Shown one piece after another: positions 1 to 8,356 of a stretch of 64,000 nt of DNA. The stretch spans positions 7,130,001 through 7,194,000 of the forward strand of contig OZ245717.1 in NCBI GenBank assembly GCA_965226945.1, in the 5' to 3' direction. The translations under genes and the position numbers were made by a program. The notes under the pieces are model-generated. The model did no database searches. It saw only the letters and a list, made by a program, of their open reading frames with translations, and had not been told where the DNA came from. Origin of the DNA: SYLG01 sp965226945. GTDB lineage: Bacteria > Planctomycetota > Planctomycetia > Gemmatales > Gemmataceae. How positions within the stretch are numbered: the stretch's first letter is position 1; each line of letters starts with the position of its first letter.

Positions 1-1
1 C

Positions 2-301
2 CTGAACATGTTTCACAAGGATGTGAAACGCACGCAAAATTTTGCGGATATGTCGGACGAAGCGATCCGTTCCATTCAGGCTCCCGCGCTCATCGTGATC
101 GGGGATCAAGATTTGACGCTACCCGAACATGCGGTGGAAATGCACCGCAATCTCAAAAGCAGCCGCCTTGCGATTATTCCAGGGAATCATGGCAGCTACA
201 TGGGCGAATCGATGACGCCCGAACCTGTTGGCAAGGTTCCGCAACTGTTTGCGGCGCTGCTAGAGGAGTTTCTGTCGGCGCCGATGCCGACGGCCCAATG
301 A
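2..301 (+). CDS. alpha/beta hydrolase, C-terminal part (5' end outside window)
   Basis: This is the last ~100 codons of an alpha/beta-fold hydrolase; the reading frame is already open at base 2. The late part of the fold is visible: 'ALIVIGDQDLTLPE' is the strand-turn that carries the catalytic acid, and 'IIPGNHGSYMG' carries the catalytic histidine. The nucleophile elbow (GxSxG) lies upstream of the window, so the substrate class cannot be judged. The ATG at base 8 is almost certainly internal. Acts presumably in the cytoplasm as an esterase or related hydrolase; this is inferred from the family only. Confidence 0.75.
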   Translation: MNMFHKDVKRTQNFADMSDEAIRSIQAPALIVIGDQDLTLPEHAVEMHRNLKSSRLAIIPGNHGSYMGESMTPEPVGKVPQLFAALLEEFLSAPMPTAQ

Positions 302-438
302 GGCGGTCGATCAAACGATCTTGCGAGGATAAACAAAAAACTTGTTGCCTCGTCTTGGCAAGTGGGAAGCTGGAAAAAGATGGATCAGCGCGATGGGAAA
401 TCTTGGAATGGGATCGCCTTTTGGTTGCACCCCATGGC

Positions 439-1383
439 CTATTTTTTCTCGGTTTTTGGTTCCTGTGGAATCCACCTGCCATCCTCCCACTGCAGGGGTT
501 GACCTTCGTAATAAAGCATCATTCCCCGTTTCCCTTCGGGAGTGGGTTGTACGGGAACAAAGAGGCGCCCGCCCCATGGCGGCGGCAGGTAACTTTGCCA
601 GTCGCGCTGCAGATCGCTCAACATTTTGTCGGCCGATGTTGGACCTTGAGAGTGGCCTTGGGTCGTTTCCTCTTGGATCGCCTCTTCTTCGTGGTTGACA
701 GGAACCACGCCGTCTCCCTGTTTCGGCGCGGGACGAATTCCTTTTGGCCTCTCCATCGTTGAGACCGGCCGGAAGATCATGACCGATTGTTCAAAAACGA
801 GTTCATAGAGATCGGCGGCTTGCGGCGTTGAATCGCGCACACCGGCCGTTTGGATTTCCTTGCGGTGTTCTTCCACGAGTCGCCAGCCGGCTAGCCTCGG
901 CTTTCCTTGCTGATCGGGAGCGATGACCGCCTCGTAGCATCCTTCGGGAAGATCGTTCCCTTGTACGAGCGTTCCTGTTTCGCCCTTGCCTTGAAATCTC
1001 TCGGGAAGTGGCCGGGCCGCCGATTGCAAGAGCGCCTCAAGCTTCACGATCGACCGGGTCGCCTCGGTCTCGGCGGACGAATCGACGTACGGCGTAGGCT
1101 TTTTGAGGGGATTGAGCCTTTGGGTCCAAGCCGAAATGGCATGAGCGGGTGTTGAGGAAGGAGGGCTCTCGTTCAAATCAGAAGTTCCCTCAAGCGTGAG
1201 TTGGTAGACGCCTGATTCCGCCTGTCCATCCGCAACGCGGTAAACCCGCTTGATGTAAACGCGAGGAATGGCCCGGTGAAGGCGAGCGCGCTGTTCGCGG
1301 TCCAAAACATGGCGGCGAGATTTGTGCGCCGCGCAAGCCAGCGGCACGAGCGTGATCAGACACAGCAGGATCTTGGTCTTCAT
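439..1383 (-). CDS. hypothetical secreted protein
   Basis: I do not recognise a family. The 314-residue product starts with a typical export signal (KTKILLCLITLVPLACAA), with a cysteine at the likely cleavage region, but proline at -3 makes the lipobox poor. The mature part is charged and proline-rich, with a C-terminal segment 'SYLPPPWGGRLFVPVQ' followed by a conserved-looking 'YYEGQPLQWEDGRWI' and a lysine-rich tail. It faces the hydrolase convergently. Upstream on the minus strand there is a GGGAGGG about 12 bases from the ATG. G+C-rich third positions and length support a real gene; function unknown. Confidence 0.6.
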   Translation of the reverse strand: MKTKILLCLITLVPLACAAHKSRRHVLDREQRARLHRAIPRVYIKRVYRVADGQAESGVYQLTLEGTSDLNESPPSSTPAHAISAWTQRLNPLKKPTPYVDSSAETEATRSIVKLEALLQSAARPLPERFQGKGETGTLVQGNDLPEGCYEAVIAPDQQGKPRLAGWRLVEEHRKEIQTAGVRDSTPQAADLYELVFEQSVMIFRPVSTMERPKGIRPAPKQGDGVVPVNHEEEAIQEETTQGHSQGPTSADKMLSDLQRDWQSYLPPPWGGRLFVPVQPTPEGKRGMMLYYEGQPLQWEDGRWIPQEPKTEKK

Positions 1384-1757
1384 GGGGCGACCATTCCCTC
1401 CCTGGAATGTCTCGTCAGGATCGATCCTCGCGATTGGGCTCCTGCTTGAATTTGCAGTGCCTCAGGCCAAAACTTGCGCTTGCCTGTCGAATGCGAATGG
1501 AGCAGGCACTAATTTCCGGGAGCGGTCATGCAATTCCCGCAAGGACGGACTCGGTCTCAACCGGACGGGTCCCTTTTCGCTGTCGCCCTAGGGACAAGAT
1601 CGGAATTATGGGAGGAATTCTTCAGCCCTGGGCATGATTGGGGCGGTTGTATGCACCTTGAGATTGCGGATCGTTGTCCAGGCCAAGAATGAGACGCGTG
1701 CGGGTATTTTCATGAGCCCATGGCAGTCTTGCCAGCTCAGCCGGGATAGCGATCGAC
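1384..1757. other. intergenic, nothing recognised
   Basis: Between the start of the secreted protein gene and the stop of the TetR-type gene, both on the minus strand. Short open frames here have no recognisable domain and no good ribosome binding site. It should contain the promoter of the 439-1383 gene and the 3' end of the regulator transcript; I could not pick out a convincing hairpin. Confidence 0.4.
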
Positions 1758-2309
1758 TTACAAGAGTCTTTCGACCAGGGCTTGCGTGCCCGAAACCAAC
1801 GAAATGGCGACCTGACTGGCCGGCTCGATTCCCCCGCGGGTGAGCCAGGCGCGCAACAGACCGACTTGCGATTCCGCGATTTGCGCGGAGGTCAGGAGCA
1901 TTGGCACTTCCGGGCGCCGCTTTGGCATGGACATTAAGCGCTGTTCGACGAGGTTGGCCAAAAGCGAGACCACCTGCTTCGACGAGGGGCCATTGAGCAG
2001 GCCAAGCGCCAGGGCCCGGTTTTCGAGAAAATGCTCGATGTAGAAATGAAGTCGTTTGGAGTCGTAATCCTGCTCGCAAACGCTTGCCAGCGGTGCAAGG
2101 ACATGCGTCAGGCTCTGGCGTAAAAGATCATCCTTGCTTTTGAAGTGCTCGTAAAAGGTCGAACGGCTAACATCGGCCTTGCTCACGATTTCCGTCACTC
2201 CAAAGTCGTCATAACGGCGGGTCACCACAAGTTCGTTAAACGCCGCCAGAAGCGCTGCCCTGCTGGCGTCCGCTCTACTTGTTGATCCCGTCGATTGGGA
2301 AGATGCCAC
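1758..2309 (-). CDS. TetR/AcrR-family transcriptional regulator
   Basis: About 183 residues. The N-terminal TetR DNA-binding domain is clear: 'ALLAAFNELVVTRRYDDFGV' then the helix-turn-helix 'TEIVSKADVSRSTFYEHFKS' and 'KDDLLR'. The rest is a helical ligand-binding domain of the TetR_C type. The start is set at GTG 2309 because it is preceded on the minus strand by GAGAGGAG eight bases away; an ATG at 2414 would give a 35-residue extension unlike the family. The gene is divergent from the membrane protein at 2433, and a 10+10 bp palindrome lies just upstream of this GTG, so autoregulation and control of the neighbour are likely (inferred). Confidence 0.88.
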   Translation of the reverse strand: MASSQSTGSTSRADASRAALLAAFNELVVTRRYDDFGVTEIVSKADVSRSTFYEHFKSKDDLLRQSLTHVLAPLASVCEQDYDSKRLHFYIEHFLENRALALGLLNGPSSKQVVSLLANLVEQRLMSMPKRRPEVPMLLTSAQIAESQVGLLRAWLTRGGIEPASQVAISLVSGTQALVERLL

Positions 2310-2325
2310 TTGCTGAACTCCTCTC

Positions 2326-2355
2326 AGTCGGACAGTTTGGGGACTCTGTCCGACT
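2326..2355. promoter_or_regulatory. candidate TetR operator (perfect inverted repeat)
   Basis: AGTCGGACAG at 2326-2335 and its exact reverse complement CTGTCCGACT at 2346-2355, separated by 10 bases. It lies 16 bases upstream of the GTG of the TetR gene and 78 bases upstream of the divergent membrane-protein ATG, the usual place for a TetR-family dimer (or pair of dimers) to block both promoters. Arm identity is seen directly; binding is inferred. Confidence 0.7.
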
Positions 2356-2432
2356 CGCGCGCAATTTGCTTTTACGTCTCGCCTCAAGCTGGCAAGATTG
2401 CACTTTACCCACACGTTGGAGCTTCGTTCCCC

Positions 2433-3098
2433 ATGACCAGTCGATCCCCATTGCCCCCCGATCCTTCAAGCCGTTTCGCCGGGGCGGCCCTGTCTCTTGC
2501 TTCGGCGCTCTTGGTCATTTTCATGGCGTTTCATCCGCGCGCTCATGCGCATGGAAAGGACCATTTCATTGAGGCCTTCACCGAGATTGCGACGGTCAAT
2601 GCCATCGTTCATGGGACGCTCGTCGCCTTGTTCCTCATCATGTTTTATGGCCTGCTCGTGTTCGCGGACCATTTGGGGACAAATCATCCGGCGGTACGGC
2701 TTGGTGTGATTTTCTTCGCTTTTGGTATGGTTCCGCTGGCTTGTGCGGCCATTCTCTCCGGTTTCGTGGTGCCCGCTTATGTCGCGCAATTTGCGAATCA
2801 CGACTCGCCCAATCTTGAGATTCTGCAGTACGCGGTGCGCTTGATTTACACGATCGTGTTCACCGCGACCCGGGTCGCAGTCGTGGCGTTATCGCTTGCG
2901 ATCTTATTCTGGGCGATCGAGCTATCCGCCAGTCGCCACTCGTTGGCATTGGTCGGATTTCTTTCCGGCGGCTTACCCCTGGTCGCACTTGCCTTCGGCT
3001 ACTTGCCGATGGATGTTCACGGCATGTTGTTCTTTGCTCTGGCGCAATCTGCCTGGGGGCTATCGGTGGGAATAGCGCTCTGGCGTGGAAAGATCTAG
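2433..3098 (+). CDS. integral membrane protein, function unknown
   Basis: A 221-residue hydrophobic protein with about six membrane segments, near residues 16-33, 58-80, 90-112, 132-155, 165-184 and 190-210. A histidine-containing loop (PRAHAHGKDHF) follows the first segment. No family recognised. The frame is open farther upstream, but ATG 2433 (MTSRSPLPPD) is preferred because upstream codons would overlap the palindrome and the TetR start. Its divergent position beside the TetR gene suggests it is the regulated target, possibly an efflux or stress-related membrane protein (inference from context only). Confidence 0.7.
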   Translation: MTSRSPLPPDPSSRFAGAALSLASALLVIFMAFHPRAHAHGKDHFIEAFTEIATVNAIVHGTLVALFLIMFYGLLVFADHLGTNHPAVRLGVIFFAFGMVPLACAAILSGFVVPAYVAQFANHDSPNLEILQYAVRLIYTIVFTATRVAVVALSLAILFWAIELSASRHSLALVGFLSGGLPLVALAFGYLPMDVHGMLFFALAQSAWGLSVGIALWRGKI

Positions 3099-3208
3099 CG
3101 ACGCCGTTCGTGATGATCTTTCCTGAATCGTCGCGCGAACCAAGCGTGGGAAATCACGCGCTCACCGCTCGCGACTTGCCAGAAGTTCAAGCGAATGGGG
3201 GGAAGTGG

Positions 3209-3251
3209 CGCATGAACCGCTCCTTGCCTCTGGCAGGGAGCGGTTCATGCG
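3209..3251. terminator. long perfect hairpin between convergent genes
   Basis: A 15-bp perfect stem (3209-3223 with 3237-3251, core CATGAACCGCTCC / GGAGCGGTTCATG) closed by a 13-base loop. It lies between the stops of the convergent membrane protein (3098) and quinone oxidoreductase (3307). There is no long T run on either side, so it may act as a bidirectional transcript-end stabiliser as much as a classical terminator. Confidence 0.6.
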
Positions 3252-3306
3252 GCTCGGCGTCCCAGGATCGCGAACTCAATTGGCTGCCAGCGGCTGGGGC
3301 GCGGCC

Positions 3307-4281
3307 TTACGGCTGCATCACGATCGATCCGACTGTGCGGCGTCCTTCCAAATCGCGGTGGACCGTGGCCGCGTCGGCCAATCGGTAGCGATGACGAATT
3401 TCCACTTTCACCTTCCCCTCGCGGATCACGGTGAACACATCCTTTGCGGTCGCTTCCAAATCGGCGCGAGTGGAGGTGTAAGTCGCCAGTGTGGGACGAG
3501 TCAGATAGAGCGAACCCTTCTGCGACAGGATGCCGATATCGAACGGCGTCACCTTGCCTGAGGAGTTGCCAAAGCTCACCATCAATCCGAGCGGTCGCAG
3601 GCAATCGAGCGAGGCAAGAAACGTGTCCTTGCCGACGGAGTCGTAAACGACCGGCACACCGGTTCCCTTGGTGATTTCCTTGACGCGCTTGGCGATGTCC
3701 TCGCGCGTCGAAATGATGACATGCTCACAGCCATGCGCCTTGGCGATGGCCGCTTTCTCGTCGGAGCCGACCGTACCAATCACGGTGGCTCCGAGCGACT
3801 TGAGCCACTGGCAGGCGAACAGCCCGACTCCACCTGCCGCCGCGTGAAAGAGCACCGTTTCGCCCGACTTGACTGGGTAGGTGCGGCGGATCAGATATTG
3901 CGCGGTCATTCCCTTGAGCATGACGGCGGCGGCGGTTTCATCGCTGATCCCTTCGGGAATGGGCACCAGGATCGCCGCGGGAATCAGGCGGACTTCGCTG
4001 TAGGATCCCGGGGGACCGCCGGCATAGGCGACCCGGTCGCCCGGCTTGACCACGGTCACGCCGGGGCCGACCGCCTCGACGATTCCTGCCGCCTCACTGC
4101 CCAGGCCGCCAGGCATCGGAATGGGGTACAAGCCCGAGCGGTGGTAGGTGTCGATGAAATTGACTCCGACAGCGGTGTGCCGGATGCGCGCCTGCCCTTC
4201 GCCCGGCGGACCAACTTGGACTTCCTCCCACTGGAGAACTTCGGGACCACCCGCTTGCTTGAATTGAATTGCCTTTGGCAT
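3307..4281 (-). CDS. qor: NADPH:quinone oxidoreductase (MDR/zeta-crystallin type)
   Basis: A 324-residue medium-chain reductase of normal QOR length. The N-terminal GroES-like domain has 'RHTAVGVNFIDTYHRSGLYP', the QOR hallmark, and 'GLGSEAAGIVEAVGPGV'. The Rossmann domain has 'VLFHAAAGGVGLFACQWLK' (AxxGGVG nucleotide-binding loop) followed by 'GATVIGTVGSDEKAAIAKAHG'. The zinc ligands of alcohol dehydrogenases are absent, as expected for QOR. Family members reduce quinones or alpha,beta-unsaturated carbonyls with NADPH in the cytoplasm. Monocistronic, facing the membrane protein gene across the 3209-3251 hairpin. Confidence 0.92.
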   Translation of the reverse strand: MPKAIQFKQAGGPEVLQWEEVQVGPPGEGQARIRHTAVGVNFIDTYHRSGLYPIPMPGGLGSEAAGIVEAVGPGVTVVKPGDRVAYAGGPPGSYSEVRLIPAAILVPIPEGISDETAAAVMLKGMTAQYLIRRTYPVKSGETVLFHAAAGGVGLFACQWLKSLGATVIGTVGSDEKAAIAKAHGCEHVIISTREDIAKRVKEITKGTGVPVVYDSVGKDTFLASLDCLRPLGLMVSFGNSSGKVTPFDIGILSQKGSLYLTRPTLATYTSTRADLEATAKDVFTVIREGKVKVEIRHRYRLADAATVHRDLEGRRTVGSIVMQP

Positions 4282-4499
4282 GGCCTGGGAACTTTCTGTG
4301 TCAGGACGAAGTGGATTCGCCGGCGCCGCCGCCCGCTATTTGCCGTTCAAGATAGGTCCCATGTGCGCCGTATCAATCAGGGAGTGCGAACTCGATTTCT
4401 GATTCGTCGAGGAATCACGCGGCCAGCCTGGATTCAAAGATTGGGTAAGGCAGGGCGTCGCCCCGCATCGGAAGTGAGAAGGAGCTCTTGAAGCACTCC

Positions 4500-5243
4500 T
4501 TATCTGACAGAAGACTCTGCGTTCACTGGCGAGAGGATCAAGATCGTGCGTAGCTTCACCGGATGGCTTGCATCGCCATCGATCGAATTCTTCCAAACCG
4601 CGTTGGCATCATTCTTTTTCTTTGCTTGATGGCCCGCGAAGATGGCATGAGATCCGAGAGTGATCTTTTGCTCCAGGGTAAGGGTTTCAACCTGGGGATC
4701 CTCAATGCTTGACTCGGACCGCGCGGGTTTGATCTTGGTTGACATGCCCTTCGGGCTGTGCATCTCCCGGTAGCATGCCCGAAGGGTGACCGCTGTTTGA
4801 TCCATCGATTTTTTGGCGCTCAGGGTCAGGGTGGTGCCCGTCTCGATCGGCTTGCCTGGGTTAACGCGAAATGGACCGACGCCGCTTTCTAGTGTTTCTA
4901 AATGACCGAGCGGTTTCCTTTGCTCCGTATTGCGAAGGGTGACTTCTTCGTTCTCAAGTAGTAGAACCTCCGAGCACGAGTCCGTCCGGGCGTACGGATC
5001 GCCGCTGACGGCTTCCAGCAAATAGCTCAATTGACGATCGGAAAGGGTTGTGGGAGATTTCCACTCGATACCGATCCGCTCAAAGAAATCCTCCCGCAGC
5101 GCAAGCACCCGCACCGTGCAACGGGTGGGGCTGGCGCGTTCCGGGCCCTTTGTGCTGTCCTTCTTCGCGGTCAGCGGTTCGATCGCGTTGGTGAAACCTG
5201 CGAAAATGATGGCGATGACCAGGCCAAAGGAGAGGCGGACCAT
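4500..5243 (-). CDS. hypothetical secreted protein, possible secretin N-domain-like
   Basis: About 247 residues. Start chosen at ATG 5243, with GGAG seven bases upstream; a longer frame to 5297 lacks a site. A signal sequence (MVRLSFGLVIAIIFAGFTNA) is followed by 'VRVLALREDFFERIGIEWK', which resembles the short domain of planctomycete proteins related to type II/III secretion components ('DDFFERIGVDF'), then beta-rich sequence ending in 'TILILSPVNAESSVR'. It is far too short to be a secretin. Probably periplasmic or surface; function not assigned. Confidence 0.6.
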   Translation of the reverse strand: MVRLSFGLVIAIIFAGFTNAIEPLTAKKDSTKGPERASPTRCTVRVLALREDFFERIGIEWKSPTTLSDRQLSYLLEAVSGDPYARTDSCSEVLLLENEEVTLRNTEQRKPLGHLETLESGVGPFRVNPGKPIETGTTLTLSAKKSMDQTAVTLRACYREMHSPKGMSTKIKPARSESSIEDPQVETLTLEQKITLGSHAIFAGHQAKKKNDANAVWKNSIDGDASHPVKLRTILILSPVNAESSVR

Positions 5244-5505
5244 GCGGAATCTCCGAAGGTAGAATTGCAGGCCCCCAGTAGATAACAGGAGGATCAATCA
5301 AAGGCAAGGACTCTTTTTGCGGAGGACTTTTTTTGCAGCGGACATAGAGGAAAGGGCACGGTTTTGCAGGACTTCAGGTGAAGGTTTTCATTTCTTGCGG
5401 CCAGGCGAATTCGCCGCGCCTAAGATCGAACGGAATCCGCTCGCTTACCCTGCCAGTTGAATGTTCTGTTTGCATTTGCCTGAATGCGGTACCTGGTAAT
5501 CCACC

Positions 5506-6690
5506 ATGGCCATCACAACCTTCCGCAACGCCAACCTTGTGCTGCCCGACCAGATCGTGTCGGGCGGTACGCTTTCCTGCCGCGACGGGCGGATTCACGA
5601 TATTGGCAGTCCGTTTCTTCCTGCTGGCGAGGCGATTGATCTTGGGGGAATGTACCTTGCTCCCGGATTTGTCGACATTCATGTCCATGGCGGCGATGGG
5701 GCCGACTTCATGGACGGTACGCGCGAGGCGTTCGAGCGAGTTTGCCGCTGCCACCTGCGCCATGGCACAACCAGTTTGACGCCGACATCGACCGTCGCGA
5801 GCATGGAGCAGTACCTGCGCTTTCTCGACCTGTGCCGTGAATTACATGGGCCGGTCAAGGGAGGAGCCACGATTGTGGGCTCGCATTTTTATGGGCCCTA
5901 TTTCGCGCGTCCGGCCAAGGGATGTCACCCCGACCGGGATTTTTTGATTCCCGATGCGACCAATGCCCGCCGCTTTACCGTGCTGGCCGAGTTCATGCCG
6001 ATGGCGATCACCGTGGCTCCTGAGATTCCCAATGCCGAGTGGCTCATCCGCGAGTTTGGACCGAAGGGCGTGGTCTTCAATGTCGGCCATAGTCACGCGA
6101 CGTTCGACCAGGTCGAAAGGGCGGTGAGCTCGGGTGCGCGCCATGTGGATCATCTTTTCTGCGCCATGTCGGACCGTGCCCGCTTGCGCCAGTCGCAGGC
6201 ATTTCCCATGCGCGGCGGGGTCATGGAGGCGACCCTTTATTTTGATGAACTGACGACCGAAGTGATCGCTGATGGCAAACACTTGTCTGGCGATCTTTTG
6301 CGCCTCGCGTACAAGATCAAGGGGCCCGACCGGCTCGCGCTCGTGACCGATTCCATGCGCGCCGTGGACTTGCCCGATGGCGAGTACTGGTTTGGCGCCG
6401 AAGGTTCCGGCGTCTTGATCCGCAAGCACAACGGCGTGGGAGTAACGCTCGACGGAACCGCGCTGGCCTCCGCCGTGATGGGTTTGGACCGCTGCGTGCG
6501 CACGATGCACTGGATCGCCGGGGTGCCTTTACCCGAAACGATCCGCATGGCGAGCCTGACTCCCGCGCGCATACTTGGGCTGGACCGTGAAATCGGCAGC
6601 CTCGAAAAGGGGAAGCGGGCCGACATGGTGGTGCTCGATGGCGACCTGAATGTGCGGCAGGTTTATTTGGCAGGTGAGCGGGTTGTTTGA
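5506..6690 (+). CDS. nagA: N-acetylglucosamine-6-phosphate deacetylase-like amidohydrolase
   Basis: 394 residues, the usual NagA length. The amidohydrolase barrel shows the first metal motif HVHGG (His59, His61), 'VGHSHAT' (His195), 'HVDHLFCAM' (His216) and 'LVTDSM' with the catalytic Asp282, and the C-terminal 'GSLEKGKRADMVVLD' typical of the superfamily. NagA removes acetate from GlcNAc-6-phosphate in amino-sugar catabolism. Odd point: the metal-ligand glutamate of the usual HxEGP motif is replaced by tyrosine here (GSHFYGPYF, Tyr129), and the usual HLFNAM reads HLFCAM. No nagB or PTS neighbour is present. It may therefore be a diverged paralogue with altered metal use or substrate. Confidence 0.8.
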   Translation: MAITTFRNANLVLPDQIVSGGTLSCRDGRIHDIGSPFLPAGEAIDLGGMYLAPGFVDIHVHGGDGADFMDGTREAFERVCRCHLRHGTTSLTPTSTVASMEQYLRFLDLCRELHGPVKGGATIVGSHFYGPYFARPAKGCHPDRDFLIPDATNARRFTVLAEFMPMAITVAPEIPNAEWLIREFGPKGVVFNVGHSHATFDQVERAVSSGARHVDHLFCAMSDRARLRQSQAFPMRGGVMEATLYFDELTTEVIADGKHLSGDLLRLAYKIKGPDRLALVTDSMRAVDLPDGEYWFGAEGSGVLIRKHNGVGVTLDGTALASAVMGLDRCVRTMHWIAGVPLPETIRMASLTPARILGLDREIGSLEKGKRADMVVLDGDLNVRQVYLAGERVV

Positions 6691-7029
6691 GAGAATTTTT
6701 CTTGTCGTTACATGAGGGCCCGTTCCTTGATCGGCGTCGCGGTCAGAAGTCGAACGGCATATCAGAGCAACGGTCGAAATGGGTAGTCGGGCGAATCTGA
6801 TTCTGGTGAGAGGGGGAAATGGGAAGCTCTATTACGATCATTTGTGTGTGCTCCGTCTTGTCGGAAGTGGAAGCTGAGCCGTGGGCCAAACGTGAACCGT
6901 GAGGATCGTTCGCCCACAAGTTGCAAATTCTCGACGATCTCGAAAAGGAAATTCCCATTCGTTCTGGAGGGGTCTGATTTTTCAGCCGATTTTCTTTCCC
7001 TTTCCCCGGCTGACGCATTGCCTGGCTGC
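6691..7029. other. intergenic, no gene recognised
   Basis: Lies between the convergent nagA-like gene and the nitronate monooxygenase gene. A 7-bp inverted repeat (TCAGCCG at 6982-6988, CGGCTGA at 7007-7013) with a long loop sits close to the 3' end of the minus-strand gene and could help end its transcript. Short antisense frames here have no domain. Confidence 0.35.
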
Positions 7030-8106
7030 TCAGGCTTTAGAAAGCCGGGAAAGGGCTTCTTCCATTTCCTGCCTGAGGCGCAAAACCAGCTCCGCCGCAG
7101 GTAGCGCTCGCGCCAGGGGCGCCGCTTGCCCTGCCCATTGAGCGCCATAGCCAAATTCCCCCGCGGCTTTCGCGGCCGCATGCAGTGCCTTGCCCGCGTC
7201 GTAGGCGATGGGGTAGTCGGGAATCGCCTGTGCGGGCACATGAGTTCCCAGGTCGGTGAAGCGATTGGCCAGGCAGCGCGCCGGACGGCCGGAAATCGCC
7301 GAAGTCATGACGGTCCTTACCGCACCCGGTCCGAGGAGGGCGGCGCGATAGCCCGCATCGGCGGCCGATTCGGGACAGGCAATGAATGCTGTTCCAAGCT
7401 GGGCGGCCGCCGCCCCTAGCGCCAAGGCGGCCGCAATGCCGTCGCCGTCCATGATGCCGCCAGAAGCGATGACGGGGATCGCGAGGTTCTTGACGAGCAA
7501 GCGAGTCAACGCCATCGTGCCGAGTCGTTCGTCGGGCGCGGCCGGTTCGAACAGGCCACGATGGCCGCCTGCCTCGTAGCCTTGCGCAACCACCGCATCG
7601 ATTCCGGCCAGGGCGATCGTGCGCGCTTCTTGAAGGTTGGTGGCTGAGGCCAGCAGAAGGATTCCCGCGGCCCGAAGTGCGGCTATGCGTCTGGAGTCAG
7701 GAAGGCCAAAATGAAAACTCACCACGGCGGGCCGTTCGCAGAGCAGTACCTCGAGCTTGCCGTCATCGGTCAAAAAGCTTTGATAAATTTCGCATAGCGC
7801 TCTGGGTGGTTGTGCCTGGAATTGCGCGAACGCCGGTGCCAGGCGTTTGAGCCAGGCCTGCTCTCGTTCTGGATCGGGCTGGGCAGACCGATTGCAAAAC
7901 AAATTGATATTGAAGGGGCGGTCGGTGCGTTTTCGCGTTTCGCGGATCAGTTCTTGGGTGGCTTGCGCATCAAGCGAGCCCGCTCCCAACGATCCCAGTC
8001 CGCCGGCGTTCGACACCGCTGCGGCCATGGCCGGAGTCGAAACGCCTGCCATGGGCGCCTGAATGATCGGTAAGGAAACACCGAGCTTGGTGAAAAAATG
8101 ATGCAT
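7030..8106 (-). CDS. nitronate monooxygenase / NPD-type FMN oxidoreductase
   Basis: 358 residues; ATG 8106 (MHHFFTKLGVSLPIIQAPM) chosen because family members start at this 'P-IIQAPMAG' strand. FMN-binding TIM barrel signatures are present: 'NAGGLGSLGAGS', 'DRPFNINLFC', 'VVAQGYEAGGHRG', 'VIASGGIMDGDGIAAALALG' and 'AAQLGTAFIACPES'. Family members oxidise alkyl nitronates (2-nitropropane dioxygenase) using FMN and oxygen and protect against propionate-3-nitronate-like toxins. Monocistronic; upstream neighbour is a divergent MFS transporter, and the two might share a detoxification role (inference). Confidence 0.9.
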   Translation of the reverse strand: MHHFFTKLGVSLPIIQAPMAGVSTPAMAAAVSNAGGLGSLGAGSLDAQATQELIRETRKRTDRPFNINLFCNRSAQPDPEREQAWLKRLAPAFAQFQAQPPRALCEIYQSFLTDDGKLEVLLCERPAVVSFHFGLPDSRRIAALRAAGILLLASATNLQEARTIALAGIDAVVAQGYEAGGHRGLFEPAAPDERLGTMALTRLLVKNLAIPVIASGGIMDGDGIAAALALGAAAAQLGTAFIACPESAADAGYRAALLGPGAVRTVMTSAISGRPARCLANRFTDLGTHVPAQAIPDYPIAYDAGKALHAAAKAAGEFGYGAQWAGQAAPLARALPAAELVLRLRQEMEEALSRLSKA

Positions 8107-8356
8107 CCCAGTCGCCCCCCGGAGCCAGGCAGCCATTCCTGCACGCGGCGCAACCCATTGTTCGCCAAGGGATTGGGTCGCAAGCTCTTCATTCTGAAGG
8201 ATTTGTAAAGGGGACTTCCCTTGGCAACTGCCTTCCCCAGAAAGTGAAATGCGCGCTATGAATAGGGGAACAACAAAGGATGACTCCCTTTTCCTGGCCT
8301 GGATCTCTCAACGGGCCTGATACCTTGTTGTCGATCTTATTGGCTCTTTTGAGGTC

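Noticed and set aside
2295..2432. longer N-terminus for the membrane protein at 2433
   Set aside because: It would read through the palindrome and the TetR translation start; the added residues are not hydrophobic and no ribosome site is present.
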